Below, in pieces: positions 8,193 through 16,155 of a stretch of 55,478 bases of DNA. Made by a program: the position numbers and the translations under genes. Location: contig NZ_BOPO01000143.1 in NCBI RefSeq assembly GCF_017312725.1, positions 1 through 55,478 on the forward strand, written 5' to 3'. The stretch's first letter is position 1, and each line of letters begins with the position of its first letter. The notes under the pieces are model-generated. The model did no database searches, was not told the DNA's origin, and saw only the letters and a list, made by a program, of their open reading frames with translations. Source of the DNA: Actinocatenispora comari. Lineage in GTDB: Bacteria; Actinomycetota; Actinomycetes; Mycobacteriales; Micromonosporaceae.

Positions 8193-8549
8193 GTGGACAT
8201 CGACGACGCGCAGCGGTTCGCCGCCCGCTGGGAAGCCAACTGGAACTCGCACGACCTGGACCGGGTCCTCGCCGACTACGCGGAGGACGTGGTGTTCCGG
8301 TCCCCGTTCGCGGCGACCGTCGTCGGCACCGACACCATCGTCGGCAAGCCGGCCCTTCGCGCGTACTGGACCGCCGGGCTCGCGCGGCTGCCCGACCTGC
8401 ACTTCACCGTCACCGGTGTCCAGCTCTGCCTGGACACCGTGGTGATCAACTACCGCAACGAGGCGGGTCGCGCGGTCAGCGAGGTGCTCCGCCTGCGCGA
8501 CGACCTGGTCGTCGACGGCTTCGGCGCCTACGGCCCCGCCCCGCACTGA
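8193..8549 (+). CDS. SnoaL/NTF2-like small protein
   Basis: A 118-residue protein of the SnoaL/NTF2-like cone-shaped alpha-beta fold. It opens with WEANWNSHDLDRVLADYAEDVVFRSP, the characteristic helix pair and first strand. It continues with GLARLPDLHFTVTGV and a strand-rich C-terminus. Members include small isomerases, hydrolases and binding proteins, so the function is open. GTG 8193 is six bases after TAGGGT (8181-8186), a leaderless arrangement, and no in-frame upstream start is better. It is bounded by the metB terminators and the amidase gene. Confidence 0.75.
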   Translation: MDIDDAQRFAARWEANWNSHDLDRVLADYAEDVVFRSPFAATVVGTDTIVGKPALRAYWTAGLARLPDLHFTVTGVQLCLDTVVINYRNEAGRAVSEVLRLRDDLVVDGFGAYGPAPH

Positions 8550-8670
8550 CCGCCCGATCGGCCGCGGTGTGACCGTGCGTGATCTTGTGTCACATGCTGT
8601 ACCTGGATGTCTGCATCGGGGCCGGAACTGGCACCATGGACGCGCTGCTGCCGAAAAGGGGGCGGGGTCC

Positions 8671-10035
8671 ATGGCTTGGGTCGGTGCCACGGCGAGCGAG
8701 ATCGCGCGGGCGGTGCGACGCGGCGACGCCACCGCGGGCGAGGTGGTCGACGAGCACCTGCGCGCGCTGCCCGCCGCGGACGAGCAGCTGCACGCGTTCC
8801 GCGAGGTACGCACGGTGCCCGCGCTCGGCGAGGCGAACGTCATCGACGACCTGCCCGACCTCGGCGGGCTCGCGCTCGCCGGCGTGCCGGTCGCGGTCAA
8901 GGAGAACGTGCCGATCGCCGGCGAGACCCTCTGGTACGGGTCGACCGCCGCGAGCCTGCCGCCGGCCGAGGCCGACCACGAGGTGGTCCACCGGCTGCGC
9001 GGTGCCGGTGCCGTCGTCGTCGGTACCACCCGGATGCCGGAGCTGGCGCTGTTCCCGGTCACCGACGACGAGACCGCGATCACCCGCAACCCGTGGCAGC
9101 TCGACCACACCCCGGGCGGTTCGTCCGGCGGGTCGGCCGCCGCCGTCGCCGCGGGCATGGTGCCGATCGCGCACGGCAACGACGGGCTCGGTTCGCTGCG
9201 CATCCCAGCCGCCTGCTGCGGCCTGGTGGCCCTCAAGCCGGGCCGCGGCGTGGTGCCGGCGGACATCGGCGAGACCGACTGGTTCGGCATGGCGGAGAAC
9301 GGCGTGCTCGCCACCACCGTCGCGGACGCCGCGCTCGGCCACGCGGTGCTGGCCGACGACGGTGGCCGGCTGGTCGGCCGCCGGCCCGCGGAACCACCCC
9401 GGCTCAACGTGGCCGTGTCGCTGCGCAGTCCGGTGGTCGGCGTGCTGCCCGACACCCCGGTACGCGACGCCGTCGGCCGGATCGCCCGGGTCCTGGTGGG
9501 GCTCGGGCACAGCGCCCGGCGGGCCGACCCGCGCTACCCGCCCCGGCTGGTCAAGGCGACCATGGCCCGCTGGTTCGCGTCCGCGTACGCCGACGCCGAG
9601 CGGTTCGGGCCGGAGACGCTGCAGCCGCGTACCCGGCGGCACGCCCGGATCGGCGCGTTCGCCTTCGGTCACGGCTTGGTCCGCGAGGCGGACGCGGAGC
9701 GCTGGCGGGACGACAGCCTGGCCTTCTTCGAGCGGCACGACCTGCTGCTCACCCCGGTACTGGCCGGCCCGCCACCGGCCGCCCGCCGCTGGTCGGCCCG
9801 CGGCTGGCTGCCGAACGTGCTGACCGCGGTGCGCTACGCCCCGTACGCGGCGCCGTGGAACGTCGCGGCGCTGCCGGCGCTGACCGTACCGGCGGGGACC
9901 CGGCCGGACGGGCTGCCGGTCGGCGTGCAGCTGGTCGGCCCGCCGGGCAGCGAGTGGCTGCTGCTCGGGGTGGCCGCCCAGCTGGAGGAGGCCGCCCCCT
10001 GGCCCCGGCACGCCCCGGGGTACCCGCAGCGCTGA
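8671..10035 (+). CDS. Amidase-signature family amidohydrolase
   Basis: A 454-residue member of the amidase signature family, which hydrolyses C-N bonds of carboxamides. The Ser-cisSer-Lys triad can be placed: K77 in VPVAVKENVP, S151 in GGSSGGSAAAVAAG and the nucleophile S175 in GSLRIPAACCG. The segment before the nucleophile is NDGLGS rather than the common TDTGGS, a mild deviation. ATG 8671 (MAWVGATASEIARAV) follows a purine-rich AAAAGGGGG and begins where the family begins; longer in-frame extension is not family-like. The substrate is unknown, and it is not a GatA in context because no gatB or gatC is near. Confidence 0.85.
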   Translation: MAWVGATASEIARAVRRGDATAGEVVDEHLRALPAADEQLHAFREVRTVPALGEANVIDDLPDLGGLALAGVPVAVKENVPIAGETLWYGSTAASLPPAEADHEVVHRLRGAGAVVVGTTRMPELALFPVTDDETAITRNPWQLDHTPGGSSGGSAAAVAAGMVPIAHGNDGLGSLRIPAACCGLVALKPGRGVVPADIGETDWFGMAENGVLATTVADAALGHAVLADDGGRLVGRRPAEPPRLNVAVSLRSPVVGVLPDTPVRDAVGRIARVLVGLGHSARRADPRYPPRLVKATMARWFASAYADAERFGPETLQPRTRRHARIGAFAFGHGLVREADAERWRDDSLAFFERHDLLLTPVLAGPPPAARRWSARGWLPNVLTAVRYAPYAAPWNVAALPALTVPAGTRPDGLPVGVQLVGPPGSEWLLLGVAAQLEEAAPWPRHAPGYPQR

Positions 10036-10069
10036 CCGCGCCGCCGATCGACGACCACGGGCGGCGTGC

Positions 10070-10513
10070 TCAGAAGGGGCGGGCGACCATCATCACGACG
10101 ATGAACACGAACAGCAGGCTGGCCACCCCGGCGAGCGCGCTGATCCGGCCGCGCAACGCGCCGACCCGGGCATCGTCCACCGGGTCGGCCTCGATCGCCC
10201 GGGCGGCCCGCCCCAGGTCGGGCACCACCAGGGCGAGCACCAGCACGATCGCCACGATGTACGCGATGACCGAGAGCAGCAGCCACAGGTCGGAGAAGCT
10301 GAACCAGTCCGGCTTGCTGCCCATCACGCCGAAGCCGAACAGGAAGACCAGGATCGAGCCGAACCCGAACACCGCGGTCTGCCGCGCGCCGCTGCGGACC
10401 GCGGCGGCGTCACGCTGCCGGATCGCCCGCAGCGCGGTCATCGGAATCACCGCCACCGGGCCGATCAGGAAGACGGCCAGCACCACGTGGATCGTCAACA
10501 ACACCGTGAACAT
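10070..10513 (-). CDS. Four-helix membrane protein (DUF2269-like)
   Basis: A 147-residue integral membrane protein with four predicted helices at about residues 2-25, 46-64, 75-98 and 122-145. The opening MFTVLLTIHVVLAVFLIGPVAVIP, with a histidine in the first helix, and the overall size fit the DUF2269 family, whose function is unknown. That assignment is from memory and moderate. ATG 10513 lies six bases after TAGGCT (10520-10525, minus strand), so it is likely leaderless. It converges on the amidase gene. Confidence 0.7.
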   Translation of the reverse strand: MFTVLLTIHVVLAVFLIGPVAVIPMTALRAIRQRDAAAVRSGARQTAVFGFGSILVFLFGFGVMGSKPDWFSFSDLWLLLSVIAYIVAIVLVLALVVPDLGRAARAIEADPVDDARVGALRGRISALAGVASLLFVFIVVMMVARPF

Positions 10514-10567
10514 GACCTGAGCCTACGACGCCGGACCCCGGCCCGGTGCCCGGCGTGCCGCCGCGGC

Positions 10568-10697
10568 CGGGTCGGCACCGTCGTCAGGTCGGCACTGCCG
10601 TCAGGTCGGCATTGCCGTCAGGTCGGCACCGCTGTCGGGTCGGCACCGGTTCAGGCGGCACCGCTGTCGGGTCGGCACCGCTGTCAGGTCGGCGCTG
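10568..10697. repeat. 17-bp tandem repeat array filling an intergenic gap
   Basis: The 302-base gap between the DUF2269-like start and the Nudix stop contains about seven units of the type GCCGTCAGGTCGGCACC (variants GCTGTCGGGTCGGCACC and one 15-bp unit). No gene, promoter or Shine-Dalgarno sequence is evident within the array. The remaining bases, 10698-10815, are G+C-rich and featureless to my reading. Confidence 0.85.
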
Positions 10698-10815
10698 CGG
10701 GTGGCGCGGTTCGGCCCATCGGACGGCCAGCTCCGTGCGCGGCACCCCGTTCCGCCCGCCGGCCGGCGCGCGGCACCCGGTCATCCACAGTAGACCGTCC
10801 GGTGTGGACGGCCGT

Positions 10816-11292
10816 TCAGCGGGAGTACGACCAGGAGGTCATCTCGCCGTGCTCGAACGGCATGCAGCCGTGGAACGGCGTGGGGTCGTCGTCGAACACC
10901 ATCGGCAGGAACAGCCGGTCGCTCGGCCACATCGGCAGCTCGGGCAGCCGCTCGAGCGGCACCCACTCCAGGGTGCCCTCGTGGTTGCCGGCGTGCGCGG
11001 TGCCCTGCCAGGCCGTGATCCGGAACAGGAAACCGAACCAGTCCGCGCCGTGGTGGCCGAAGCCGGGCCAGGAGATGGTGCCGCGCAGCGTCATCGCCTC
11101 GACCGCCAGGCCGGACTCCTCGGCGATCTCGCGGCGCATCCCGGCGGCGACGTCCTCGTCCGGTTCCAGCTTGCCGCCGAGCCCGTTGTAGTGCCCGTAG
11201 TGCAGGTCGTCGGGCCGCTTGTTGCGGTGGATCAGCAGGACGTCGTGGCCGTCGGTGACGTAGCCGAGGGTGGCGAGGATCGGGGTCAGCAC
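10816..11292 (-). CDS. Nudix hydrolase (MutT/8-oxo-dGTP-type)
   Basis: A 158-residue Nudix hydrolase. The Nudix box GX5EX7REUXEEXGU is complete, running from GGKLEPDEDVAAG through MRREIAEESGL (near residues 39-62). LHYGHYNGLGGKLE and the C-terminal tract rich in Trp, Phe and Pro resemble the MTH1/8-oxo-dGTPase branch. It hydrolyses a nucleoside diphosphate linked to some moiety; the exact substrate is unknown. GTG 11292 lies six bases after CAGAAT, suggesting a leaderless start. The MarR gene lies 23 bases upstream in the same direction. Confidence 0.88.
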   Translation of the reverse strand: MLTPILATLGYVTDGHDVLLIHRNKRPDDLHYGHYNGLGGKLEPDEDVAAGMRREIAEESGLAVEAMTLRGTISWPGFGHHGADWFGFLFRITAWQGTAHAGNHEGTLEWVPLERLPELPMWPSDRLFLPMVFDDDPTPFHGCMPFEHGEMTSWSYSR

Positions 11293-11315
11293 GGGCCGAT
11301 TCTGCCACGCCGCCG

Positions 11316-11795
11316 TCAGCTGTCCACAGTGGACTGTCCGGCCGTACCGTGGTCGCGCAGTTCGGTGGTGGCCCGGTGGTACGCGTCGGTGGCCCGGGTG
11401 AAGTAGTCGAACAGCGTGGTGAGCTGCTCCGGCGAGTACGACGCGAGCAGCTCACCGATCTCCCGGCGCGCCGGGTCGTGCACGCCGTCGAGGTTCGTCG
11501 CCGGCGCGGCCGGTTCGAGCATGATCCTGCGACGGTCCGTGGGGTCGGGCACCCGGCGCAGGTGGCCGGCCCGCTCCAGCCGGTCGATCAGCCGGGTGGT
11601 GGCTCCGGTGGTCAGCCCGGTACGGCGGGCCAGCTCGCCGGAGGTCATGGCGCCGCCGAGCGCGAGCAGGTTCATCGCGTACAGGTCGGAGGCGCCGAGG
11701 CCGATCGCGCTCGCGCTGGCCTGGCCGTGCAGTACCACGGCGCTCAGATAGCGCCGGTAGACCTCGTGCGCGTTCGCCGGCATCCCGCTTGACAT
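11316..11795 (-). CDS. MarR-family transcriptional regulator
   Basis: A 159-residue winged-helix regulator. The helix-turn-helix is MTSGELARRTGLTTGATTRLIDRLERAG (quoted in part: LARRTGLTTGATTRLIDRL), and the wing follows at RRVPDPTDRRRIMLEP, the MarR signature. Helices at both ends would form the dimer interface. The gene is divergent from the two-domain VOC protein, and the 87-base region between them carries small dyads, so control of that gene and of itself is likely. ATG 11795 was taken, with GGGAAGG upstream; the in-frame ATG at 11783 is an alternative. Confidence 0.88.
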   Translation of the reverse strand: MSSGMPANAHEVYRRYLSAVVLHGQASASAIGLGASDLYAMNLLALGGAMTSGELARRTGLTTGATTRLIDRLERAGHLRRVPDPTDRRRIMLEPAAPATNLDGVHDPARREIGELLASYSPEQLTTLFDYFTRATDAYHRATTELRDHGTAGQSTVDS

Positions 11796-11882
11796 CCCTG
11801 AATTACCTTCCCTAATCTAATAACTGCACTGATGCAGATGTCGCATCGGGGCAGACAACACGCTAACACTCGAAGGAGCATC
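11796..11882. promoter_or_regulatory. Divergent MarR/VOC promoter region with dyads
   Basis: This is a relatively A+T-rich stretch. It contains ATTACCTTCCCTAAT (11802-11816, 4-bp arms), CTGCA-CTGA-TGCAG (11824-11837), and AAGGAG at 11873-11878 serving the VOC gene. Either dyad could be the MarR operator. Confidence 0.45.
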
Positions 11883-12599
11883 ATGACCGCCACCGCAGGC
11901 CGCTTCGTCTGGCACGAGCTGCGCACCGTCGACATCGCCGCCGCCCCCGGCTTCTACCAGCAGCTCTTCGGCTGGACCACCGAGGAGTACCCGATGGGCC
12001 GGCTGATCCGCGCCGGCGACACCGTGATCGGCGGCATCAGCGAGGTCAAGCTCGGACTCGGCGGCCACTGGACTCCGTACGTGGGCGCCGACGACGTGGA
12101 CGCCGTCGCCACCGCGGCCGCGGCCGCCGGCGGCATCGTCACCACCGGCCGCCCCGCCGACGTGCCCGGCGCCGGGCGGATCGCGCCGATCCTCGACCCG
12201 GACAGGTCGATCTTCTGCTCGTTCGCACCGGAGCGCCCCGCCGGCACCGCGCCGACCGGGTTCGTCTGGGACCGGCTGCGCACCCCGGACGTCGCCGCGG
12301 CGGCCGGGTTCTACGCGGCGACCGTCGGCTGGCACGCCACGGTGGCACCCGGCCGCGACGCCGCGGTGTTCGACGCGCCGGACGGCACCCGGGTCGCCGA
12401 GGCGATCGCCGTCGACGCCGGCGCGCCGACCGGCTGGCTGCCGTTCGTCGGGGTCGCCGACCTCGACGCGGCGCGCGCCACCGCGACCCGGCTCGGCGGT
12501 ACCGCGGGGGAGGCGGCGGACATCGCCGGCGTCGGGTCGTACGCGATCGTCACCGACCCCGAGGGGGCCACCGTCGCCGCGTTCCAGCCGGTTGCCTGA
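11883..12599 (+). CDS. Two-domain VOC (glyoxalase/bleomycin-resistance fold) protein
   Basis: A 238-residue protein with two VOC modules, about residues 1-118 and 125-238. Each module opens with a typical strand and helix (FVWHELRTVDIAAAPGFYQQ; FVWDRLRTPDVAAAAGFYA). The layout matches actinobacterial proteins such as the M. tuberculosis Rv0577/Cfp30B type, whose role is debated. Metal-binding and substrate residues cannot be assigned with confidence. ATG 11883 is preceded by GAAGGAG. Its divergent MarR neighbour suggests induction by a small molecule. Confidence 0.82.
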   Translation: MTATAGRFVWHELRTVDIAAAPGFYQQLFGWTTEEYPMGRLIRAGDTVIGGISEVKLGLGGHWTPYVGADDVDAVATAAAAAGGIVTTGRPADVPGAGRIAPILDPDRSIFCSFAPERPAGTAPTGFVWDRLRTPDVAAAAGFYAATVGWHATVAPGRDAAVFDAPDGTRVAEAIAVDAGAPTGWLPFVGVADLDAARATATRLGGTAGEAADIAGVGSYAIVTDPEGATVAAFQPVA

Positions 12600-12648
12600 T
12601 CCGCTGGGCCACCACGGATCCCGCCCAGTCCACTGTGGAGGCTCGGGG

Positions 12649-13911
12649 TCACTGCTCCGGGCACGGTGCGGCGCCGACGTAGACGGCGCGCGGGCGGAAC
12701 CGGAACCGGTGGCGGTACTCCTCGATCGTGTGGCCGAGCAGCCCCGCGCACCGGCCGAGCACGAACACCGCTTCGGCGCTGCCCGGCGCGAGACCGTACG
12801 TCACGGCGAGCGCGCCGAGCGCCAGATCGAAGTTGGGGCGGGGGCCGCCGTGCCGGCCGACCGCCGCGACCAGCTCGTCGAGCCGGCCGGCCAGCGGGCC
12901 ACCCGGGTCCGGCCCGAGCAACCGCAGGACCGCCTCGGCGCGCGGATCGGTACCGGTGTAGACGGCATGCCCGAAGCCCGGCACCGGCGCACCCGCCGCG
13001 AGCCGGTCGGCCACCAGGTCGGCCACGGTACGGCCGGCCGCCAGCTCGGCGAGCATCCCCTCGGCGGCACCGACCGAACCGCCGTGCAGCCCACCGCCGA
13101 GCGCCGCCAGCCCCGCCAGCACCGCCAGGTACGGATCGGCCCGGGCCGAGGCGGCCACCCGCGCCGCGAGCGCGCTCACCGCGAGTTCGTGGTCGGCGCT
13201 GAGCACCAGCGCGGCGTCGAACGCGCGGAGCTGGGTCGGTGTCGGTGGCCGGTCGGCGCAGCCGGCCCACAGCCGGGCGGCGATCCCGTCGTCCACCGGC
13301 GTGCTGCGGCGCGGCAGCCCGTCGACGGCGGCGGCGATCAGGCCCCGGCCGGTCGCGGCCACCGCCGCCGGCCGCTGGTCGTACCGGAACGGGTCGCTCG
13401 TCGGCAGCGCGGCCACGGTGACCCGGAACCGGTCGGCCGGCGGGGTGCCCGCCGGCAGCGCGGCCTGCACCCGGTGCGCCACCGCGAGCATCGCCTCGTC
13501 CGCGACCCACGCGGCCTCGTGCGCCACCGCTTCGCCGCGCTCGCCCGCACCCGGCTCGTCGGTCGGGCCGCTGGAGTGCGTGCCCGCGTCGGTCCAGAGC
13601 AGCTCGGCGACCTGCTCGAACGGCCGTGCGGCGAGCGTGGTGGCGTCGCGGCCCCGGAAGTAGAGCCGGCCGGCCGGGTCGAGCAGCGTCAGCTCGGTGT
13701 CCAGCACCACGTCGAGCGCGCCGGCGCGACCGCCCCGGCGGGCCCGCGCGGCGAGCCGTTCCACCTCGGCCCGCTCGAACCGGGAGCTGCGCCGGTCGCC
13801 GCCGCGGTGCCGGGTGAGCTGGCCGCGGCTGACGTACGCGTACACGGTGGCGGCCTTGACGCCGAGTAGCTGCGCGGCCTGCTCGGTGGTCAACCATCGG
13901 GGATCGGACAT
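12649..13911 (-). CDS. Citrate synthase-family protein with N-terminal MerR-like DNA-binding domain
   Basis: A 420-residue fusion. Residues about 5-50 are a MerR/excisionase-type helix-turn-helix (TTEQAAQLLGVKAATVYAYV and a basic GGDRRSSRF). Residues about 65-420 are a citrate-synthase fold. All three catalytic residues are present: H276 in GGLHGGSVG, H315 in PGFGHAVY and D362 in PNFDLALG. It can therefore condense acetyl-CoA with an oxo-acid and may also bind DNA. ATG 13911 is six bases after TATCGT, a leaderless start, with a palindrome over the -35 region shared with the divergent DUF2332 gene. Fusions of this type are known in actinobacteria; the regulatory role is inference. Confidence 0.85.
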   Translation of the reverse strand: MSDPRWLTTEQAAQLLGVKAATVYAYVSRGQLTRHRGGDRRSSRFERAEVERLAARARRGGRAGALDVVLDTELTLLDPAGRLYFRGRDATTLAARPFEQVAELLWTDAGTHSSGPTDEPGAGERGEAVAHEAAWVADEAMLAVAHRVQAALPAGTPPADRFRVTVAALPTSDPFRYDQRPAAVAATGRGLIAAAVDGLPRRSTPVDDGIAARLWAGCADRPPTPTQLRAFDAALVLSADHELAVSALAARVAASARADPYLAVLAGLAALGGGLHGGSVGAAEGMLAELAAGRTVADLVADRLAAGAPVPGFGHAVYTGTDPRAEAVLRLLGPDPGGPLAGRLDELVAAVGRHGGPRPNFDLALGALAVTYGLAPGSAEAVFVLGRCAGLLGHTIEEYRHRFRFRPRAVYVGAAPCPEQ

Positions 13912-13977
13912 CCGCCCACGATATGTTGATGCAATCAATATTGACAACATGTCGCCGCGAGGCAGAGCCTGGCAGCC
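13912..13977. promoter_or_regulatory. Shared divergent promoter with nested palindromes
   Basis: ATGTTG (13923-13928) and CAACAT (13945-13950) form an outer inverted repeat. TTGATGCAATCAA (13926-13938) and the perfect TCAATATTGA (13935-13944) nest inside. On the minus strand TTGTCA (13942-13947), 18 bases, then TATCGT (13918-13923) precede the citrate synthase ATG by six bases. On the plus strand TTGACA (13941-13946), 18 bases, then GAGCCT (13965-13970) lie seven bases before ATG 13978. The dyad thus covers both -35 boxes. The segment is A+T-rich compared with its surroundings. Confidence 0.65.
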
Positions 13978-15042
13978 ATGACCGTCGACGACGTGCGCCG
14001 CCCCACCCGCCGCGACCTCGCCCGCCGCTTCTCGCACGGCGAGCGGGAGTTCCCCACCTCGCCGCTCTACCAGCGGCTGGCCGGCATCGTCGCCGCCGAC
14101 GACCGGCTGCTCGCCGTCGCCGAGCACTGCCGCGCCGGCCAGCAGCCCACCAACCTGCTGTTCGCCGCGGTGCACTTCCTGCTGCTGTCCGAAACCGGCA
14201 CACCGGCGCCGCTCGCCGGCTGGTACCGGTCGCTCGGCGGCACCCGTGATCCCGGCGATCCGGCGCTGACCAGGGAGTTCACCGATTTCTGCCGGGCCAC
14301 CGAGGCCGAACTGATCGCGCTCGTCACGACGCGGTTGGTGCAGACGAACGTGGTCAAGCGCTCCGCCGCGCTGCGGATCGGGTTGGCCGCGATCGACGAG
14401 CCCGGCCCGGTCACGCTGCTGGAGGTCGGCGCCAGCGGCGGCATCCACCTCGCCTTCGACGCGTACCGCTGCCGCATCGGCGACACCGAGGTCGGCCCGG
14501 CCGGCTCCCCGGTACGCATCGAGACCCGCTGGCGCTCGTCGCGGCCGGTGCCGACCCGCATCCCCGAGATCGGCGACCGGCTCGGTGTCGATCTCCACCC
14601 GATCGACCTGACCGATCCGACCGAACGCCGCTGGCTGCGCGCCCTGGTCTGGCCGGAGAACCTCCCGCAGTACGAGCTGCTGCGGGCCGCGACCGAGCTG
14701 GTCGCCGCCCGCCGTCCGCGGATCCTCGCCGGCGACGCCGTCACCGCGCTGCCGCGGCTGGACGCGGACCTGCCGACCGACCGCCCGCTCGTGGTCTGGC
14801 ACGCCGCCACCCGGGTGCACGTACCGGAGGAGCGCCGCGCCGCGTTCGACGCCGCGATCGGCGCGCTCGGTCGGCGCCGGCGGCTGTACACCGTGTCGTT
14901 GGAGACCCCGGACGACACCACCGAGTGGTACGAGCGGTACGGGATCAGCTATGCCTTGCAGGTGCGGGCCGGGGCGGGGCCGGCTCGCCGGCTCGCCGCC
15001 GCCGACGGCCACCTCACCTGGATCGAGCCGCTCCCCGCCTGA
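13978..15042 (+). CDS. DUF2332 family protein
   Basis: A 354-residue protein with the DUF2332 hallmarks: an N-terminal helical half and then LLEVGASGGIHLAFD around residues 143-157, which resembles a nucleotide-binding loop of a Rossmann-like fold. LVVWHAATRVHVP and the C-terminal DGHLTWIEPLP follow. The family's function is unknown, and a methyltransferase-like fold is only a guess. It is divergent from the DNA-binding citrate synthase and shares its promoter region. Its stop codon lies at the edge of a 22-bp tandem repeat. Confidence 0.8.
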   Translation: MTVDDVRRPTRRDLARRFSHGEREFPTSPLYQRLAGIVAADDRLLAVAEHCRAGQQPTNLLFAAVHFLLLSETGTPAPLAGWYRSLGGTRDPGDPALTREFTDFCRATEAELIALVTTRLVQTNVVKRSAALRIGLAAIDEPGPVTLLEVGASGGIHLAFDAYRCRIGDTEVGPAGSPVRIETRWRSSRPVPTRIPEIGDRLGVDLHPIDLTDPTERRWLRALVWPENLPQYELLRAATELVAARRPRILAGDAVTALPRLDADLPTDRPLVVWHAATRVHVPEERRAAFDAAIGALGRRRRLYTVSLETPDDTTEWYERYGISYALQVRAGAGPARRLAAADGHLTWIEPLPA

Positions 15043-15103
15043 GCGGTCGGGCCACCCGGCCCGAGCGGTCAGGCCACCCGGCCCGAGCGGTCAGGCCACG
15101 TGG
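15041..15103. repeat. 22-bp tandem repeat spanning two convergent gene ends
   Basis: Units start at 15041, 15063 and 15085 (GAGCGGTCAGGCCACCCGGCCC type; the last is partial). The DUF2332 stop touches the first unit and the PspC gene stop (15091-15093) lies in the third. Confidence 0.8.
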
Positions 15104-15291
15104 TAGCTGACCCGGTCCTCGTTCGGCATCAGCAGCCAGAGGATCGCGTACACCAGCACCTGGCTGCCGGGCAGGATCACGGAGAGCACGAACAACAGCC
15201 GGACCAGGCCCACCGACAGCCCGAACCGGTGCGCCAGCCCCGCGCACACCCCGGCGATCATGCGGCCCTCGCGCGGTCGATACAACGCCAT
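15091..15291 (-). CDS. PspC-domain small membrane protein
   Basis: A 66-residue protein consisting of a single PspC domain. RMIAGVCAGLAHRFGLSVGLVRLLF leads into a hydrophobic helix (LVRLLFVLSVILPGSQVLVY) and ILWLLMPNEDR, the standard end. Stand-alone PspC proteins associate with the membrane and with envelope-stress systems; nothing in the context refines this. ATG 15291 was chosen because GGTGAGGG lies just upstream and the protein then begins MALYRPREGR as in the family. The last codons fall within the 22-bp repeat. Confidence 0.85.
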   Translation of the reverse strand: MALYRPREGRMIAGVCAGLAHRFGLSVGLVRLLFVLSVILPGSQVLVYAILWLLMPNEDRVSYHVA

Positions 15292-15475
15292 GGCACCCTC
15301 ACCCCTTCGTCGTTCCGGACCTCGTCCGGACAAGATCAACGGTAGGCGCGGCGCCGGCCCGGGACATCGGCTCCGGGACGGATCTGTGCGGCCCCGGCCC
15401 CTACGGGCGGTACCGGGCGGGCCGCCGGGGCACACCCCGACGCCCGATCCGCGTGACCGGGTGCCGACACGGCGA

Positions 15476-15507
15476 AGGCGCCCGCCGCGAACCGCGGGCG
15501 GGCGCCT
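15476..15507 (-). terminator. greA terminator hairpin
   Basis: AGGCGCCCGCCGCG and CGCGGGCGGGCGCCT pair with a single-base bulge around AAC, 17 bases past the greA stop. Confidence 0.7.
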
Positions 15508-15523
15508 CCGGCGAGGTCGCGCG

Positions 15524-16024
15524 TCAGCCCTGGTAGGGCTCGAAATCGACGATCGTGACCGAGATGTCGGCGCCACTCGGCGCGGTGTAGCTCACCGTGT
15601 CGCCCGCGTTGTGGCCGAGGATCGCCTGCCCCAGCGCGGACTCCGGGCTGTACACGGTCAGGTCGGTGGTCGCCGCGATCTCGCGCGAACCGAGCAGGAA
15701 CTTCTCGGTGTCGTTCGGGTCGCCGTCGAACTGGATCGTCACCACCGTGCCGGGCGCGATCGAGTCGCTCTTCGGCGCCTCACCGACCCGCGCGCCGCGC
15801 AGCAGCTCCTGCAGGTAGCGGATCCGGCCCTCCATCTTGCTCTGTTCCTCGCGAGCGGCGTGGTATCCGCCGTTCTCGCGCAGGTCGCCCTCTTCACGCC
15901 GCTCGTTGATCTCCGCGGCGATCTCCGGCCGCTTGGCGATGAGCTCGTCAAGCTCGCTCTTGAGCCGGTCATGGGCGTCCTGGGACAGCCAGGTCACAGG
16001 TGCCTCGCGGTCGGTCGTCGACAC
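15524..16024 (-). CDS. greA: Transcription elongation factor GreA
   Basis: A 166-residue GreA, which binds the RNA polymerase secondary channel and stimulates cleavage of backtracked RNA. The N-terminal coiled coil includes the acidic tip [19 protein letters not shown], with the functional D and E. The C-terminal FKBP-like domain is seen in [17 protein letters not shown]. Length is normal. GTG 16024 was chosen because AAGGAG lies seven bases upstream and [21 protein letters not shown] is a typical start. The order greA, DUF4307, mca is conserved in actinobacteria. Confidence 0.93.
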   Translation of the reverse strand: MSTTDREAPVTWLSQDAHDRLKSELDELIAKRPEIAAEINERREEGDLRENGGYHAAREEQSKMEGRIRYLQELLRGARVGEAPKSDSIAPGTVVTIQFDGDPNDTEKFLLGSREIAATTDLTVYSPESALGQAILGHNAGDTVSYTAPSGADISVTIVDFEPYQG

Positions 16025-16155
16025 TTGGTACTCCTTCACGTGCGATCCTCGCCGGCGCGCCGGCGCTGACTGCGAATTTCCAAAGCTAGCAGCGGAGCAC
16101 ACCAATGGGTGTACCCCGACTCACGGAATGCTGTCGGACGGCTGCGGTGTGTCGG

